A program made the position numbers and the translations under genes. A stretch of DNA of 64,000 bases from Thysanoteuthis rhombus (lineage: Eukaryota > Mollusca > Cephalopoda > Oegopsida > Thysanoteuthidae), in assembly GCA_963457665.1 (NCBI GenBank), contig OY735202.1, positions 51,040,781 to 51,104,780 of the forward strand. The letters run 5' to 3'. Below are positions 23,233 through 35,550 of the stretch, piece by piece (within the stretch, counting starts at the first letter, position 1; every line of letters begins with the position of its first letter). Under the pieces are notes generated by a model. That model did not search any database. It had not been told where the DNA came from and saw nothing but the letters and a program-made list of their open reading frames with translations.

Positions 23233-23678
23233 TTAGAAACAGTCAACCAAAACTGTCAGCATAGATTTTTGCAGTTTCTCAACCGGTCTGGTTGGTTATG
23301 TATGTATAGTGCATACAGGTCATACCAGTGGAGGTAGAAGGCTGAAAAGAGGGCTGAACATTTATTCCTCATTATATCAAGGAAAAATAGTTTTTTTTTT
23401 TTTTAACCCCACCCCACTAAAAAAGTTTGTAGTTGTGGGGTTTAATTCATAATCTAAGTTTATGCTAAACTGGTCCTTCAGGTTATGTCTAGTGGTGTTC
23501 ATGCTAGCTTTTTGAAAATTTAGAATTTTTGTGATCCCTGCCAAACAAAATGCAAGAGAAGTAACCTATTTATTAATCACTCCTTTTTCCAATTTTCCAA
23601 TTGATCACCCCCAACATAGCGTACAGCCAAAAGACATTGGTTACATGATAGTTCCTATTGAATAACTAACTAGAACTG
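23233..23678 (-). repeat. Family A dispersed repeat, full-length, reverse
   Basis: The inverted tail 'tagaaacagtcaaccaaaac' is followed by 'ggtctggttggttatgtatg', the G-rich middle and 'gtgatccctgccaaacaaaa'. The head is 'gttcctattgaataactaac'. Confidence 0.88.
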
Positions 23679-23689
23679 TTTCATTTCAT

Positions 23690-26040
23690 TCGTATTGACA
23701 ATTTTCCCCCTTTGTAGAGCATATCAATAAAAAGTTTTTATCTATTGATTTGTTTGAATTGTCTAGCAGACAAACAGAAACACTTAGCAGTGGTTTCTTT
23801 TTTAATTTCATATTAATAACCATAGCCTGCAAGATATGACCTTGACCTGACCTAACACATAAAAGTTTTACTCTTGTAATTTAAAACCAAAGCAACTAAA
23901 CAAAATAGTTGCAGTGAAAATCTGATTTAATTTTCCAAAATAAGGAAGGTAAGCTTAGTATTAAGGTTTCATTGAAAGTATATGTATAAAAATGTATGGA
24001 AAAGGGATTGTCAGTGATCAGGATTTAAGGTGAGTGTCACTATCATATTTTTACATGTATAATTTTTGTTAGTGATAAAAAATATCATAAATATCCAGAA
24101 TGGTTAGTGAAATCAAGATTTGAATTTCTACTTGGTAATGTTGTTACATCCAAAGATGCAATTATATAGGCTAAATATTGAACATAAAAATTTTGATATT
24201 AATCAACTTGAAGAAAAAACTATTTGCAATTTCCCCATTCATAGAAAGGTTATATGCTATGGAACCTGTGGAAGGAACAAACCTCTTTACCACAAGATTC
24301 TTGGCTGAAAAATATATTTTGATTGAGAAATTACAGCATCGGCCAGCCAGCATCGTTTACAAGGAATTAGGAGCATTGCAGCTCACTGCAACTCTTCGAA
24401 GCCTAATATCCATGGGTGAATGGGAACTCAAGTTAAGCAGGTCTGAGGGCTGGACTTGCCTGAAAATTCACATGGTTTTGCCAGAAAATTAACACTGTTT
24501 TAGCCCAACTTTTTTTTTTGTGGGGGGGCACCATGCCTTCTTAGCTTCTACACCTATCCTCATAGTAGTCTATTTCAAGCTTTTGTCGATGGACCTCTCC
24601 AGTTATTATACCAGATTGGATGCAGAGTAATTTTTTTTGTCGTTGATTTAAATGTACATGAATTTAGTTTGACTTTTCAAGTTCCCATACATCAGTCTCT
24701 GTGAAGCCTGTCTTCGGCTTGTGGTGATTACATGCCAAATATTGGATTATGTCTCAAGAATTTCTGGCACCAAGAGGGCCAAGTGTCCATTTGCAGATCA
24801 CTCTGCGTGCATACAAGTTATTTGTCGGTCAGTTTGCAAAATGACTTTGAGATGTTGACCTCCAGCCTAACTCAGACTTTTTTAAAATTCACTGCTTCAC
24901 TTCAATAAAATAGTAGTATTACTTGAAGCATTATAAGAAATAATAAAGTTTCTGAATATACAAATTTCATGATTGACCCTGTAAGATAAAGAAGTGTCTT
25001 TTGCTCTCAAGTTAAGATAGTCAAACAAACTTTTAAGTAACAACAGCAAATGCAAAATCATTATTCATTTTTAAAAATTTTGAAAATTTACCCTATGTCC
25101 TACAGGCCAAAGGTTACCTCTTTCTTAGACCTATCCTAAACCTTAGATAGTAATCTGAACTCCTGTGTATGATCTCAGAGTGAAGGTGTATAAATCATAC
25201 TTAGTCTAAAATGATAAGTAAACGAAAGTATCATAAATGATAAGATATATATAATTACAAAAATTAATTCCCCGTATCAGTATACTATGGATAAGAAGTA
25301 ATTTTGGATGCTGTATATCAACATCAGTGGTATTTTCACTTTTCTCAAAAATGACCATAAGTGGTGTAGATGATCTCCATTTAGCTAAGCTACCCATACA
25401 ATATATTGATGAAGTAAGCAAAAGTGCTGAGACTGTATTCTATGTTCCTCCTTTTTTTTTTTCAAAATTTAGCTTGTCATAATTGAGGTGCATCCTTGAC
25501 ATTTGGAAACAGTAAATATATTTACATATGAATATCTATGATTTATTTCTCATCTAAACACTGATTGTACCACTGAAAATAGTTTTTTTTGCTATATGAT
25601 GGCATTAGGACAAAAAAGATTATATCAAAATGACTAAACTAATTTAGTGGTATTTTTCTTATGTAAAAACATCTAAATCTTGGTAGGTATCAATTTCATT
25701 CAATGTTCAAGTGTCCCATGACACTGATAAAGTGATTTCAAATCATTAAATGAAGATTTTAAATGATTTTATCAAAATTTAATTACAGCGTAATCACCTC
25801 TGAACACTGTTTACTAATTTTTTACTGGATTGCTGAAAAATTCAATAAAAAAATCATAATGCCAAAAGAATAACATCAGAATATCATCTAAATCATTAAC
25901 GAAATGCCCTTCAACACTTGATATCTGACCTGTCACCATTATATCTTTTTCTGAAAAATAAATAGATAAATTAGAAACTCAAATTTTACACAAAATGCCA
26001 CTCTGGAATGTAGAAGCATCCTGTCTCTCAAGACACTACT
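23690..26040. other. Non-coding stretch, nothing firmly recognised
   Basis: It holds short ORFs, including one of 104 codons at 24178-24492 (plus) with no family I can name. It lacks good splice sites or a start context. Poly-T and poly-G runs lie near 24510-24525. No RNA gene was identified. Confidence 0.4.
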
Positions 26041-26049
26041 CTGATTGGA

Positions 26050-26345
26050 GTATGATAGCTGATGATGAAGTCCCAGTTTCTGTTGAATATGTCAGTTTAG
26101 TGATCCTTGCAAGTCTCAAGTCTTCATTCCTATGAGTTTTATGACCACCTCCTTGGCAGGATGCAAGTCAACCACAGGGGATACCTCCACCCTAATCGCA
26201 CAGCATAGAATGTACTCAATTAGCTGCTGAGTGTACAGGGAAATTTGTCCTAATGCAGACCTCTCCACACTCTTAGCTCGTACCGGAAATCAAATCTAGG
26301 ACTGTTCTACGCGTAAGGCAGCTGTGCTAACCATTACGCTATCTG
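26050..26345 (-). mobile_element. tRNA-derived SINE
   Basis: Read on the minus strand from about 26345, the sequence starts like a tRNA. 'gatagcgtaatggttagcac' resembles an RNA polymerase III A box, and 'gatttgatttccggtacga' resembles a B box (consensus GGTTCGANTCC). They are about 35-40 bp apart as in tRNA genes. A non-tRNA body of about 220 bp follows. The tRNA part cannot form a clean cloverleaf by eye and has no 3' acceptor pairing, so it is a SINE head and not a tRNA gene. It lies 130 bp upstream of the first IQCG exon. Confidence 0.7.
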
Positions 26346-26476
26346 AGTAGATACTCTTGAATGTATTAACATTCAGATAGTGACCATTTATTACATTTAT
26401 TTTTAAAATAAAAAATGTCATTCACAAATACATAATCTAATTTGTTTTGTTTTTTTTCTTCTTCTATTGAATTAAG

Positions 26477-26608
26477 CATTTAGTATCAAAGCTTGACTTC
26501 TGGATGGAGAAGCATGAAAAAGATGTTGAAGCAAAACAGTTGGAATTGGATCAACTGAAAGCATCAAAAAATAGTGATTGGGAAAAACTTCTTGATTTGA
26601 CACGAAAG
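26477..26608 (+). CDS. IQCG: IQCG/DRC9 internal exon (44 codons), partial gene
   Basis: This is an internal coding exon flanked by a pyrimidine-rich acceptor ending 'attaag' (26471-26476) and a strong donor 'gtaagt' after AAG at 26608. It reads open in phase 0 for 44 codons. The residues include KLDFWMEKHEKD, then QLELDQLKAS and WEKLLDLTRK. IQCG (IQ motif containing G, also DRC9) has a near-identical segment (FWMEKYDKD, ELNALKA, then a DL-rich helix) in its coiled-coil region before the C-terminal IQ motif. DRC9 is a subunit of the nexin-dynein regulatory complex of motile cilia and flagella and binds calmodulin. Composition is charged and helical, as expected. An alternative acceptor (AG at 26482-26483) would remove two codons and change phase, so the first AG is preferred. 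Earlier exons must lie upstream; I did not find them. Confidence 0.85.
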
Positions 26609-26609
26609 G

Positions 26610-28215
26610 TAAGTAGTTGGTACAAAAGGAAATCTAAATAGAATCTGCCTGTTTATATGCTAGTTGGAAGGACATTATAGAAACACATATTAACAATGAT
26701 CAACAAAACAAAGACAAAATTGGACAGAGAAGTAACAATTTTTCCTAACTTGGTAACAAATTCTTTTCCCTCATTAGACTTTACATGTATATATATATCC
26801 TATATAGTTACTTGGGAGTGCCTGTTTCTTCCTCATCTTTTTTTTAAAGGATTGTCTGCATTTTTATAAAGGATTGTCTACATCTCCTCAAGGTTGGTTT
26901 CAATGTGCTATAAATGGAATCAAAATGTTACTCCTTAAGATTAGTAATCCTCAAGTGGATATTGATAGAAGGAGAAATATAGTGCAAATCTTGTGGAAGA
27001 GTCACATTTTCTTTGCCTTCAAACCCAGGTGCTAGCCACTACAGTAGAGAAAATTTCAGGCACTTCCCAAGTCTTCTCAATCTTATTCCTTTGCGAAGAA
27101 AATTTATCAAAAGATAATAGAAGGTGCCATATTTGACTAATTGATGACAGGGCTTCTTCTCAGCATTTTGGTAATGGGTGCTGGAATTCTGGCAAGCCAG
27201 GATATTTTGTTAACATGGTGAGTGTTGAGAGACACCTTTTGAATTAATGAGATGCCAGCCAGAAGGAATCACGCTGGTTCTGTCATCAGTCTACATTGTG
27301 GAGTTGAAGAGTAGACAGTAGTTTCTGAATTGTTGCTGATTGGCACTTTTCACTGAAGCTCAGTCATGTTTGTGGTGGGTTCCATTCACCAGGCTCAAAG
27401 CAGAACGTGAGGTGCTCCTATGTCTACGAGCAGTGGTCAGAATGGTAGTGACAAAAGACATAATATAATGGTATATTTTAGGAACCATTTTTTGATCAAA
27501 ATCTTTATTTTTTCAGTTCGATTATACCATAACATTATACAGCTGATACATTTCTCTGATCTTTTAAAATTTGGTATGAAGAAGTAGAGTTTGAATGAGA
27601 GTGAAGTTTGTATCCCATATCACAGGAGCTTTATATGTCATTTATCAATGTATAAGAGAAGTCAATGACCATGGAATACTTACGAAAAAATTTTTTATTT
27701 CAATTAGACACAGAAAGATCTATATTTTTACAAAATAAACAATTAAGTATTATAAAGAACAACTGAGTTCACCAACAGAAAATATGTTGTAATGGTGCAG
27801 TTTTCTTTTTTCTAATTTTATTATCAATGTGCTTGATGATGAGCAAGGCAAAAAAGTCTGAGCTTTTTCACTCTCATAATTGACAGACAGAGAGCAAAGA
27901 GAAAATGTTTGCAAATTCTCACCAATAAAAGCAGTAAATTAAACCAAGACTTTCACTCAATTCTATGACAGCAAGATATTCTGGAAAAGTCAAAATTATT
28001 ACTGAACAAACATTTACATAAACTGTAGAGGATGAACATAATTCTGAAAAAATACAGCTAATTCTTGGTATCCACTTGAAAATAAGTTGTTGATTTGGTA
28101 AATATCTCCATGTTTCTTCAATTCATCTTTAGAAAACTAGAAAATATGACTCATAGTGCTCTTTTACAAGAAAACTAAAACTAGAGATACATTGAATAAA
28201 ATCAAATAAAGAATC
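26610..28215. other. Intronic stretch, nothing recognised
   Basis: It is AT-rich intron sequence. No transposon protein, repeat match or RNA gene could be identified. Confidence 0.45.
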
Positions 28216-28220
28216 ATCAC

Positions 28221-28380
28221 AGAGGAGGTCTGGTTAGTTCTTCAATAGCAACTGTCATGTGACCAATGACTGTTGGCAGCATACCATGCTGGGGGTGATC
28301 AAAAATTGAGATAAAAAAATTGGAAAAAGGGGTGATCAATGAATAAGACTCTTCTCTTATCTCCTGTTGGACAGTGATCT
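28221..28380 (+). repeat. Family A head fragment abutting a LINE
   Basis: It runs from 'aggtctggttagttcttcaa' to 'gttggacagtgatc' and then stops. The next bases belong to the C-terminal RT region of the minus-strand LINE at 28378-30660. The tail two thirds are absent. Confidence 0.82.
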
Positions 28381-30660
28381 GCCATTTGATATTGTGTGTG
28401 CGCTTCGAGCATTTTTGGTGGAATCTCTCCAGCAGCTTCAAATACTAACAATGTGGTGTCCATGCCTCTACTGAATACAAAAGTGCTATCAGAACACGTT
28501 TTATAAACACTGAATTTAGTTTTAATAATTATTCCACAACTTTACCCTCTTTTCTAATTTACCTAAGGCAGTACTACCTTTTCCAATTCTTGAGTAGATT
28601 GAGTATCACCTCAATTCAAGACTTTCCTGTTGTTCCAAACCTCAAGTTTATAGTTTATCACAATCTTGAAAAGCATTAGTAAGAAGCATGACAAAGTATT
28701 ATTGAGATGAGAGTAGGAGCTGTGATATCACCATTTTACTCCATTGTCAACAGAAAGTTCCCAGCTAAATGCTACCCCAGCTTTCATTTTTCAATGTAAC
28801 TACTTAAGTGTATTTACAAATTTTGGAAGACAGTCCAACTTGCCAAGAATTTTCCACTATGCTTCTCTACTGACAGTATCAAAAGTCTTTGTCAAGTCAA
28901 TTAACAGATAGAGAGGCACTTGCTGCTCAATACATTTCTCTTGAAGTTGTATTACAGGAAATATAATGTCCATTGTACCCCTCCCTGCTCTGAAACCAGA
29001 CTGCGTTTTTTGGAGTACCAAGGGGCAAATTTCCTTCACTAAACAATTCAACCTGAGCCTGTACAGGAACTTGCCAACAGACTCTAAAAGAGTAATACCA
29101 TGCAAATTATCAAACACAGATTTAGATTCCTTACCCTTGTGAATAGGGACCAAAATACCATCGATCCAGTCTTGTGTTATAGCAGTTCCCTCCCAACACT
29201 TTGTTAGATCAGGTTTGGCAGGTGTAACCCATCCACCTCCAGACCTTAACTGCTCCACTGGTATACCATCCAATCCATGCCTGAATTTATCAGTATCATT
29301 TATAGAAACATAATGATGAAGTGAATCTCTTTAGGGCAAGCTATCAATAACCACACCATCAACCACTGAAGGATTCTGTGAAGTGTTCTTTCTAGCACTG
29401 CATAATATTTGCTGGCTCTTTAAAGAGGGTTTTTCCATCTTGATTCTTGGGAAACAATGGAAGATGATTGTGGGCCAAAGACCTGTTATAAGAAACCACA
29501 AAAGATTTTGGAGTCTATTTTTTTAATCAAAAGCACTTTGAACCTCTACCAAAATATTTGACCACCACTCATTCTTAATCCTTCTCAACTCCAGCTGCAC
29601 TGTTGTCTAGTGTGATTTATATGAATTATCCAAAGTGGATAATTTAGATTCCAGTCTAATGGAGACAGGAAAAGTGAGTGTTCTGTTTCCAAATCAGGTT
29701 GATAAGAAGATCATTGTCGTCAAACACATCTCTATGATTTTTTTTATCTTAAAACCATTGACATCAACTCCCAGAGCAAACAACTGGTCCCTAAAACTTT
29801 TCCAAGTTCCATTATGAATAAGATCACCAAACTTACGTTATACAGTTTTGCAAATATCCGGCTGTGCCGGTTAAGTCATGTCAATTAGTGCTTTCACCCG
29901 ATTGTGCAAACTCTTTTCCTAATTTGAATTTAGAATTTTGCAAGTATCAATTTGTGGTCAGTGTCATATTCCATACTACAAAGCACATGTACACTGCAAA
30001 CATCCAGGATATCTGTTTTTTTAGTCATTATGAAATCAATCAAATGACTGTGTTAGGATCTTGGATTAAACCATGTGACCTTGTGATGAAAGGTGTTACA
30101 GATAGGTAAGCAAAGTTCCCAGCAGAGTAGGATTAAGAGTAAGCCTTTGATATTTTCATCTCTAATGCCTTAATGACCAATTGCTGATCCTGTGTTGTCT
30201 CCCAATTAGTGCATAAAAATCACCAAAAAACAGTTTTTTTCATGCTCTGGAACTGATGAGATGGCAGCATGAAATGAATCATAGAATGACAAGAATCTTT
30301 ACTAGCCTGGGGAGTTGAAGCATAAACCAAGGGAATAAATATCATTCACAATTTAGAGAGAATCTTAGCTTCATTATGTGCTCATTGATGCTATATGGAC
30401 GCTGTAAATGTTCAAGCAAATTAGTTCTTATGGCAAATATCTCCTTCCCTCTTCTGTTCCTTTGATTTCCAACCCCAAACAATGTGAAACCAGAGGATAC
30501 TTCAGTTATTTGACCTTCATCTAAAAAGCACATATCGGAGAGTGCTGCTATGTCTATGCTAAGTTGCTGCAATTCCCTGTTTACGATCCATCGCCACAAA
30601 ACTTGAGAGAAAAACAAAAGATAAATAAAGTGAAGTGATGAGGCAACTGTACATCATTGA
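28378..30660 (-). pseudogene. Non-LTR retrotransposon (EN + RT), decayed
   Basis: The 5' to 3' order on the minus strand is as follows. The endonuclease starts at about 30600 (RELQQLSIDIAALSDMCFL, then GFTLFGVGN and FAIRTNLLEHL), and continues at 30320-29900 with VYASTPQASKDSCHSMI and TKKTDILDVCSVHVL then DTDHKLILAKF. RT fingers lie at 29270-29090 (DGIPVEQLRSGGG, ITQDWIDGILVPIHKG). RT palm lies at 29000-28860 (GFRAGRGTMDIIF, LQEKCIEQ, LIDLTKTFDTVSREA with the first catalytic Asp). The thumb and C-terminus lie at 28840-28385 (WKILGKLDCLPKFVNTLK, LLYSVEAWT, LERFHQKCSKRTHNIKWQI). Stops and small indels break the frame. It ends at a family A fragment. The element is distinct from the RTE copies here by sequence. 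Its clade was not resolved. Confidence 0.85.
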
Positions 30661-31426
30661 ATTATAGAGGCATATGCTTGCACGACATGAATGTCACTCC
30701 TTAAGTATCTATAGTTAAATACCCTGCGACAAGCAGAGCAAGATGACTGGTAAATATTTCAACTTCAGGTTTCATATTAGAGGACTTTCTCCTGGACTTT
30801 CCCTATCACATGGGTTGGATTTTGGAGTTTCCTTTGCCAAGTTGTCTAACCGCATGCCCAGGCACCAAGTTGGGTCTTTCTATGCTCCTGTGCAAATCAG
30901 AGTAGTATAAATGAACATTCAGCGAATGGACAGGTACAACAAAAAGGAAAACCGGCAAACGGAAATTAACCAGACAATAAACCATAGGGAATACGATGAC
31001 AAATGGAGGGTAAAACGAATAGGAAAATTGGCCCATACATACCTACATACCTACATAGTCAGCCAGCCATCTAGTCTCGAAAACTCAAGAAACCTATGTG
31101 GACAACATTAAGAACACTTCAACATCAAGAACACTTTCTTGCTTGTCAGTCAATTATTGATTATATACAAGTATGTTTTTGACTTACTTCCGTTCTTCAT
31201 GTTTTAGAACAGTCAGATGATGGGCATGGTTTCTAATAAGTGAAGTTTAAACACTTTGTAAATGTGTATGGAGAATGGCAAGGTACCCTCCAGCTTTATT
31301 CTTTTCTAAAGAAATACATTATGTATTGTCACTATCAACTGTAATATCTTGTATAGAGTGCATCAGCATCTTAATAATGCCTATTTTTTCTTATATGAGC
31401 ATTTTGAAAATGAGATTAAAATGAAT

Positions 31427-31880
31427 AGGTATGGTTAGTCACTCAATAGAAACCATGATGTGACCATCATATTTTGGCAGCATGCCATGTTGGGGAGATC
31501 AATTAGAAAATTGGAAAGAGGGATGATCAATTAATGTTACTTCTATTGTATTTTTTTGTGGCAGTGGTCACTAGAAAAGTCAGAATTTCCAAAAAACATG
31601 ATTGAATGCAGACGGGCACAAACTTAGGGTCCAATTTAGCATAAACTTACATTACAAGTTGAACCTCCCACTAGACAGCTAATAATGGGAGGTGGATTTT
31701 GAAAAAAGCAAAACATTTTCTAGACATGATAAAGAGTAAATGCTGGAATATTTAGCCCTCTAACTCAACTGGTACAACCTGTATGCATGATACCAGCCAG
31801 TCAGCCAGCCAGACCAATTTGAAAACTGAAGAAATCTATGTCAACAGTTATGATCAAAGTTTTTGTTAACAGTGTCTAAC
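31427..31880 (+). repeat. Family A dispersed repeat, full-length
   Basis: It runs from head 'aggtatggttagtcactcaa' to tail 'tttttgttaacagtgtctaa'. It includes 'aacttagggtccaatttagc', 'gatgataccagccagtcagc' and all middle words. The length of about 455 bp is close to the inferred full size. Confidence 0.9.
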
Positions 31881-31889
31881 AAGACTCCC

Positions 31890-33045
31890 CCACATCTACT
31901 TCTCTATCATACAGTATTTTCTACTGTATGTGTAATGGTCATGTTTAACCTAATCGCAGCCATGGATAAGATAATTCGTCAAAGCAAGTTGTCAGTCTGA
32001 TGCCATGAATGAGATAACTAGTCTTAGCAAGTCATCAGTCTGCTACCACAGACAAGATAATTAGTCTTACAATAGTGCATCATTCTTTTTTCTTACATTC
32101 ATTTATTTATACATTACATTTATTGGATATCCTTTTGTCCATATTAGTTTTATTGTATGAAATGAAATCATTTTAAACATGCAATGAAGGCTGTTTATTT
32201 TCATCAATCTTTTTACGAGAAAAACCTGGCAGGAATACCTGGTAGTAACAATGTTAAAAATATACATGGCAGCACAGATAAAACACCCATTCTTTAATTT
32301 CATGTTGAACTGAAACACCAGTCAAATAGATATATTCAAAACTGAGCTGATCAATCAAATGTTATCATTTTTAGCCAAAATTTAAAATTTGCATTTTTCT
32401 ACATCGTTATTCACTGCATAAATAAAAGCAACTTCAATCTCCTTTTTTCTTTCAAATCATGTATTTCCACGCTCTGTTTTGCATGCTTTATTCAACAGTG
32501 ATGCAAAATCATTGTCTAACAGACAAAATAAAAGAAAAAAAACCAACAGTAATGATAATCTCGTGAGCTTTTCTAATTCAGTTAAACTTGTTTGTGAGAA
32601 CTAACATTTTTCTTTCTATCATGTCTTCCTTCTGAAGACTACCCTGACGTATGTCATTTGTGATATGGTCTGGGATTGCATGTAAATGAATGAATCAAAA
32701 GAAAAAACAACAACAATGAACTTGAAGGATTAGTAAAAGTCATCTAAAATTATGCAAAATAGCATTTATTAATCATCACGACCCGCAACAGATCAGTTTA
32801 AACACCATTACTGGGTTTAGGTTATTTATGTATTCTGGCATTTATATGTGTCAAAAAAAAAAACAACAATGAACTTGAAGGGTTGGCAAAAGTCATCTAA
32901 AATTATGTTCTCTAGTATGTATTCATGTATTTATACATGTATTGTATCCAGACTTTGTCCAGACCTAATCAATCATAATAAAAAAATAAGATTTTGAACA
33001 CACACTCTCCATAATGAATGAGGATAACATTTCTTTTCGTTCTCT
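31890..33045. other. Intronic stretch with a local duplication
   Basis: It is mostly unremarkable. One ~55 bp segment with 'caacaatgaacttgaaggat' and 'aaaagtcatctaaaattatg' (32708-32757) is repeated almost exactly at 32864-32908. No gene is present. Confidence 0.55.
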
Positions 33046-33048
33046 CTC

Positions 33049-33285
33049 TGCCCTAATAGGTTTTTAGTGGGGGGTTCAATTTGCAATGTAAGTTTATGCC
33101 AAATTGATCCCTTAGTTTGTGTCTGGCAACATTACCAATTAAGATTTTTTTTAGTGATAACTGCCGAGAGAAATACTTATCCATTTTGTGATCAACGCGA
33201 TAGAAGAAACTTATCCATTGATCACCCCTTTTCTCAATTTTTCAATTGATCACTCCAAATACTGAATGCTGTCAAAAGACATAAC
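33049..33285 (-). repeat. Family A dispersed repeat, reverse, tail missing
   Basis: It begins in the G-rich middle ('ctaataggtttttagtgggg') and runs to 'gtcaaaagacataactga' in the head. It contains a short internal duplication of 'gaaacttatccattgatca'-like sequence (33169-33220). Confidence 0.82.
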
Positions 33286-33289
33286 TGAT

Positions 33290-34560
33290 TCATTTTTTTT
33301 TCTTTGAATCATGAATTTATGGTACAAATCATACTGGTAGCATTTTCATCAAGGGAACTAAATTTTACCATCACCACTGCTTAATTTACAAGGTTAAAAG
33401 AAGCATATTCAGGTGGCAGTGATTCAGAAATATCTATGCTGTTTGTTTATTCCTGCAGACTCCTTATGAAGTATAGGGCTACAACAATTTTTTTACTCTT
33501 TCAGTAGCAAGAAGATTTATAGGCAAGAATTGCTCTATTACCTGGATTTGGGAACAGCTATGATGACTGTTACGCTGTAGGTTTAAATTTTAATGTATAT
33601 ACTGAAAAATGTAGCTCTGCAGAAGGAAGCAAAAGTGTTTGTTTTCAAAAGAAGTCTTTGGGCAAAAGTTTGTTTATATTGTGTAACAAAAAGCAAAAAC
33701 ACGTTGTTTCTTCCAAAATTGTTATTTTCAACTGTAACTTTGTAGGTGCAAATAGGATCCAATCTTTCACATTTCATCCATACTCTTTACTTTAAACTTT
33801 TGTGTCCTGCTGGAAGAGGACAAAGTCCCATCTTCTTGTCATTGAATTCTGACTGCCAATATTGACTGTCTTTGGGAAGAAACCAGAATCAAGACTTGTA
33901 CTCTTTTGTATCAACTGCCATGTCTAACTGCTAGATTTCTCATTACCAACCACCCAAACTTCTACTGCTGAATTTTTGATGTTTTGCTTGCTGATTCATT
34001 GAACACCCAGTGATTCACACCTGAGCACCCAGTCAACACAGGCCCCACACTCTTAGGTTCCCTAATGGGTTTTCAACCTGAATATTACTTTTTTGATTAG
34101 CAGGAGTGGTAGACTACCATATTTTTCTTTTCTTTCTTCCCTTTAAATTAATCTTCTATCAAGACTGTAAACAATTTTCGCTTGGAGCTGAACTTCACAG
34201 AATATTGATCTGGGCATCCATTTTCAGCAGTAAAAATCCTGAAGATCAATTGACATCTTTATCATAGAGATAGTTTTTCTTTATGTATGTATGTTACCAT
34301 AACCCAGCTAAAACAACATTGTAGGCAGAGTTGATTTAGCCCTGCATCTTCTAGATGCTCAAGAGAATAAAACAAATCCAGGTGGTTTTCAACTATTATA
34401 TTTTTTAATAGTGAGATTCAATTTACTATATATTTACTATGTGAAACTAGACCCTCATTTTATGGTGAATGGTTATGATGTCAAAAAAGAATATTATGAT
34501 GTTACCTGAGAATTTTTATTTAATGACATTCATCATATTGGTACAGACATCCACCGTTAA
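33290..34560. other. Intronic stretch, nothing recognised
   Basis: No coding, RNA or repeat feature can be supported apart from general AT-richness. Confidence 0.45.
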
Positions 34561-34571
34561 AGCACAGTTTG

Positions 34572-34573
<2 letters not shown>

Positions 34574-34646
<73 letters not shown>

Positions 34647-34668
34647 TATTTGTGTTTGTATATATATA

Positions 34669-34732
<64 letters not shown>

Positions 34733-34781
34733 GTATATGTATACGTATATATATATATATATGTATATGTATATATATACG

Positions 34782-34871
<90 letters not shown>
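34574..34871 (+). repeat. Long (TA)n array with TATG/TACG variants
   Basis: It is about 300 bp of TA dinucleotides broken by a 'catatatatttgtgtttgta' island and a central block of TATG and TACG variants. All ORFs here (IYIYIY) come from the repeat. Such arrays are self-complementary and can extrude cruciforms. Confidence 0.97.
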
Positions 34872-34873
<2 letters not shown>

Positions 34874-35014
34874 AAACAAAGTATAACAAAGTATGTATAA
34901 AACGTAAAAAATACACTGAAGAAAATTCCATAAATTACATTAGCAGATATTGAGTAATAAGTAACTGAAGTGACATAAAAAGATTTTTAATTTTTAAAGC
35001 TGTAAAGCTTTCTA

Positions 35015-35018
<4 letters not shown>

Positions 35019-35078
<60 letters not shown>
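35019..35078 (+). repeat. (TA)n microsatellite
   Basis: It is about 30 pure TA units. Confidence 0.97.
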
Positions 35079-35079
<1 letters not shown>

Positions 35080-35240
35080 ACACACTGTAAAAATCAGGGA
35101 TGCAATATAGTATATCATAATATAATGCAATATTCTATGTTTGATGGGTTCATTTCATAGAGTACTCGATACATTTAACTTTAAATATCAAGCTGGTTTA
35201 GAGTAGAGCTCAAAATATAATGGGATGAGAATTTGCTACA

Positions 35241-35350
35241 CGAATATTTTCATGTTTCTGTCCTGTTTGGGCTTCTTCAGGCGAATTCAGATTTGCCTGA
35301 AGATATCCAAACAGAGCAGAAATATAAACGCGTCTGTATAAAAAATATTC
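35241..35350. repeat. ~110 bp imperfect palindrome with two opposed hammerhead-like cores
   Basis: 'gaatatttt' at 35242 pairs with 'aaaatattc' at 35342-35350. 'ctgtttgg' (35263-35270) pairs with 'ccaaacag' (35307-35314), and 'cttcaggc' (35275-35282) pairs with 'gcctgaag' (35295-35302). On each strand the arm reads CTGAAGA, a small stem-loop with CCAAACAG in the loop region, then GAAA (minus 35280-35251; plus 35297-35326). This is the order of a hammerhead core of the type found in Penelope terminal repeats, here as an inverted pair between (TA)n arrays. Cleavage ability is unknown. Confidence 0.6.
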
Positions 35351-35352
35351 AT

Positions 35353-35357
<5 letters not shown>

Positions 35358-35421
<64 letters not shown>
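35358..35421 (+). repeat. (TA)n microsatellite
   Basis: It is about 32 TA units directly next to the palindrome at 35241-35350. Confidence 0.97.
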
Positions 35422-35424
<3 letters not shown>

Positions 35425-35452
35425 TGTGCAAATCAAAAACACATTAATTATA

Positions 35453-35550
35453 CTAGACTAAATACCTGCCCTAACAGGTGGAGTAAATCACTGTCCAAAA
35501 AGAACTTATAGAATAGGATAGATTGATGGAAATCAGATAGTGTTTAATTT
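35453..35550 (+). repeat. Dispersed repeat family C, single copy
   Basis: 'ctagactaaatacctgccct' is followed by 'aacaggtggagtaaatca' and 'gattgatggaaatcagatag' then 'tgtttaatt'. The same order occurs at 59680-59785 (plus) and 60331-60432 (minus). The start holds a small hairpin (ACCTG/CAGGT here; CCCG/CGGG-type in the other copies). Confidence 0.75.

Noticed and set aside
24178..24492. 104-codon ORF with a fairly protein-like composition
   Set aside because: An ELGAL word recalled a COP9 subunit, but no other residues agree. There are no clear splice sites, so no function is assigned.
26050..26345. Functional tRNA gene
   Set aside because: A- and B-box-like words are present, but arms do not pair into a cloverleaf and a long body follows. 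SINE is the better reading.
34469..34931. ORFs up to 143 codons on both strands (IYIYIY proteins)
   Set aside because: They are pure translation of the (TA)n array, with no gene-like composition.
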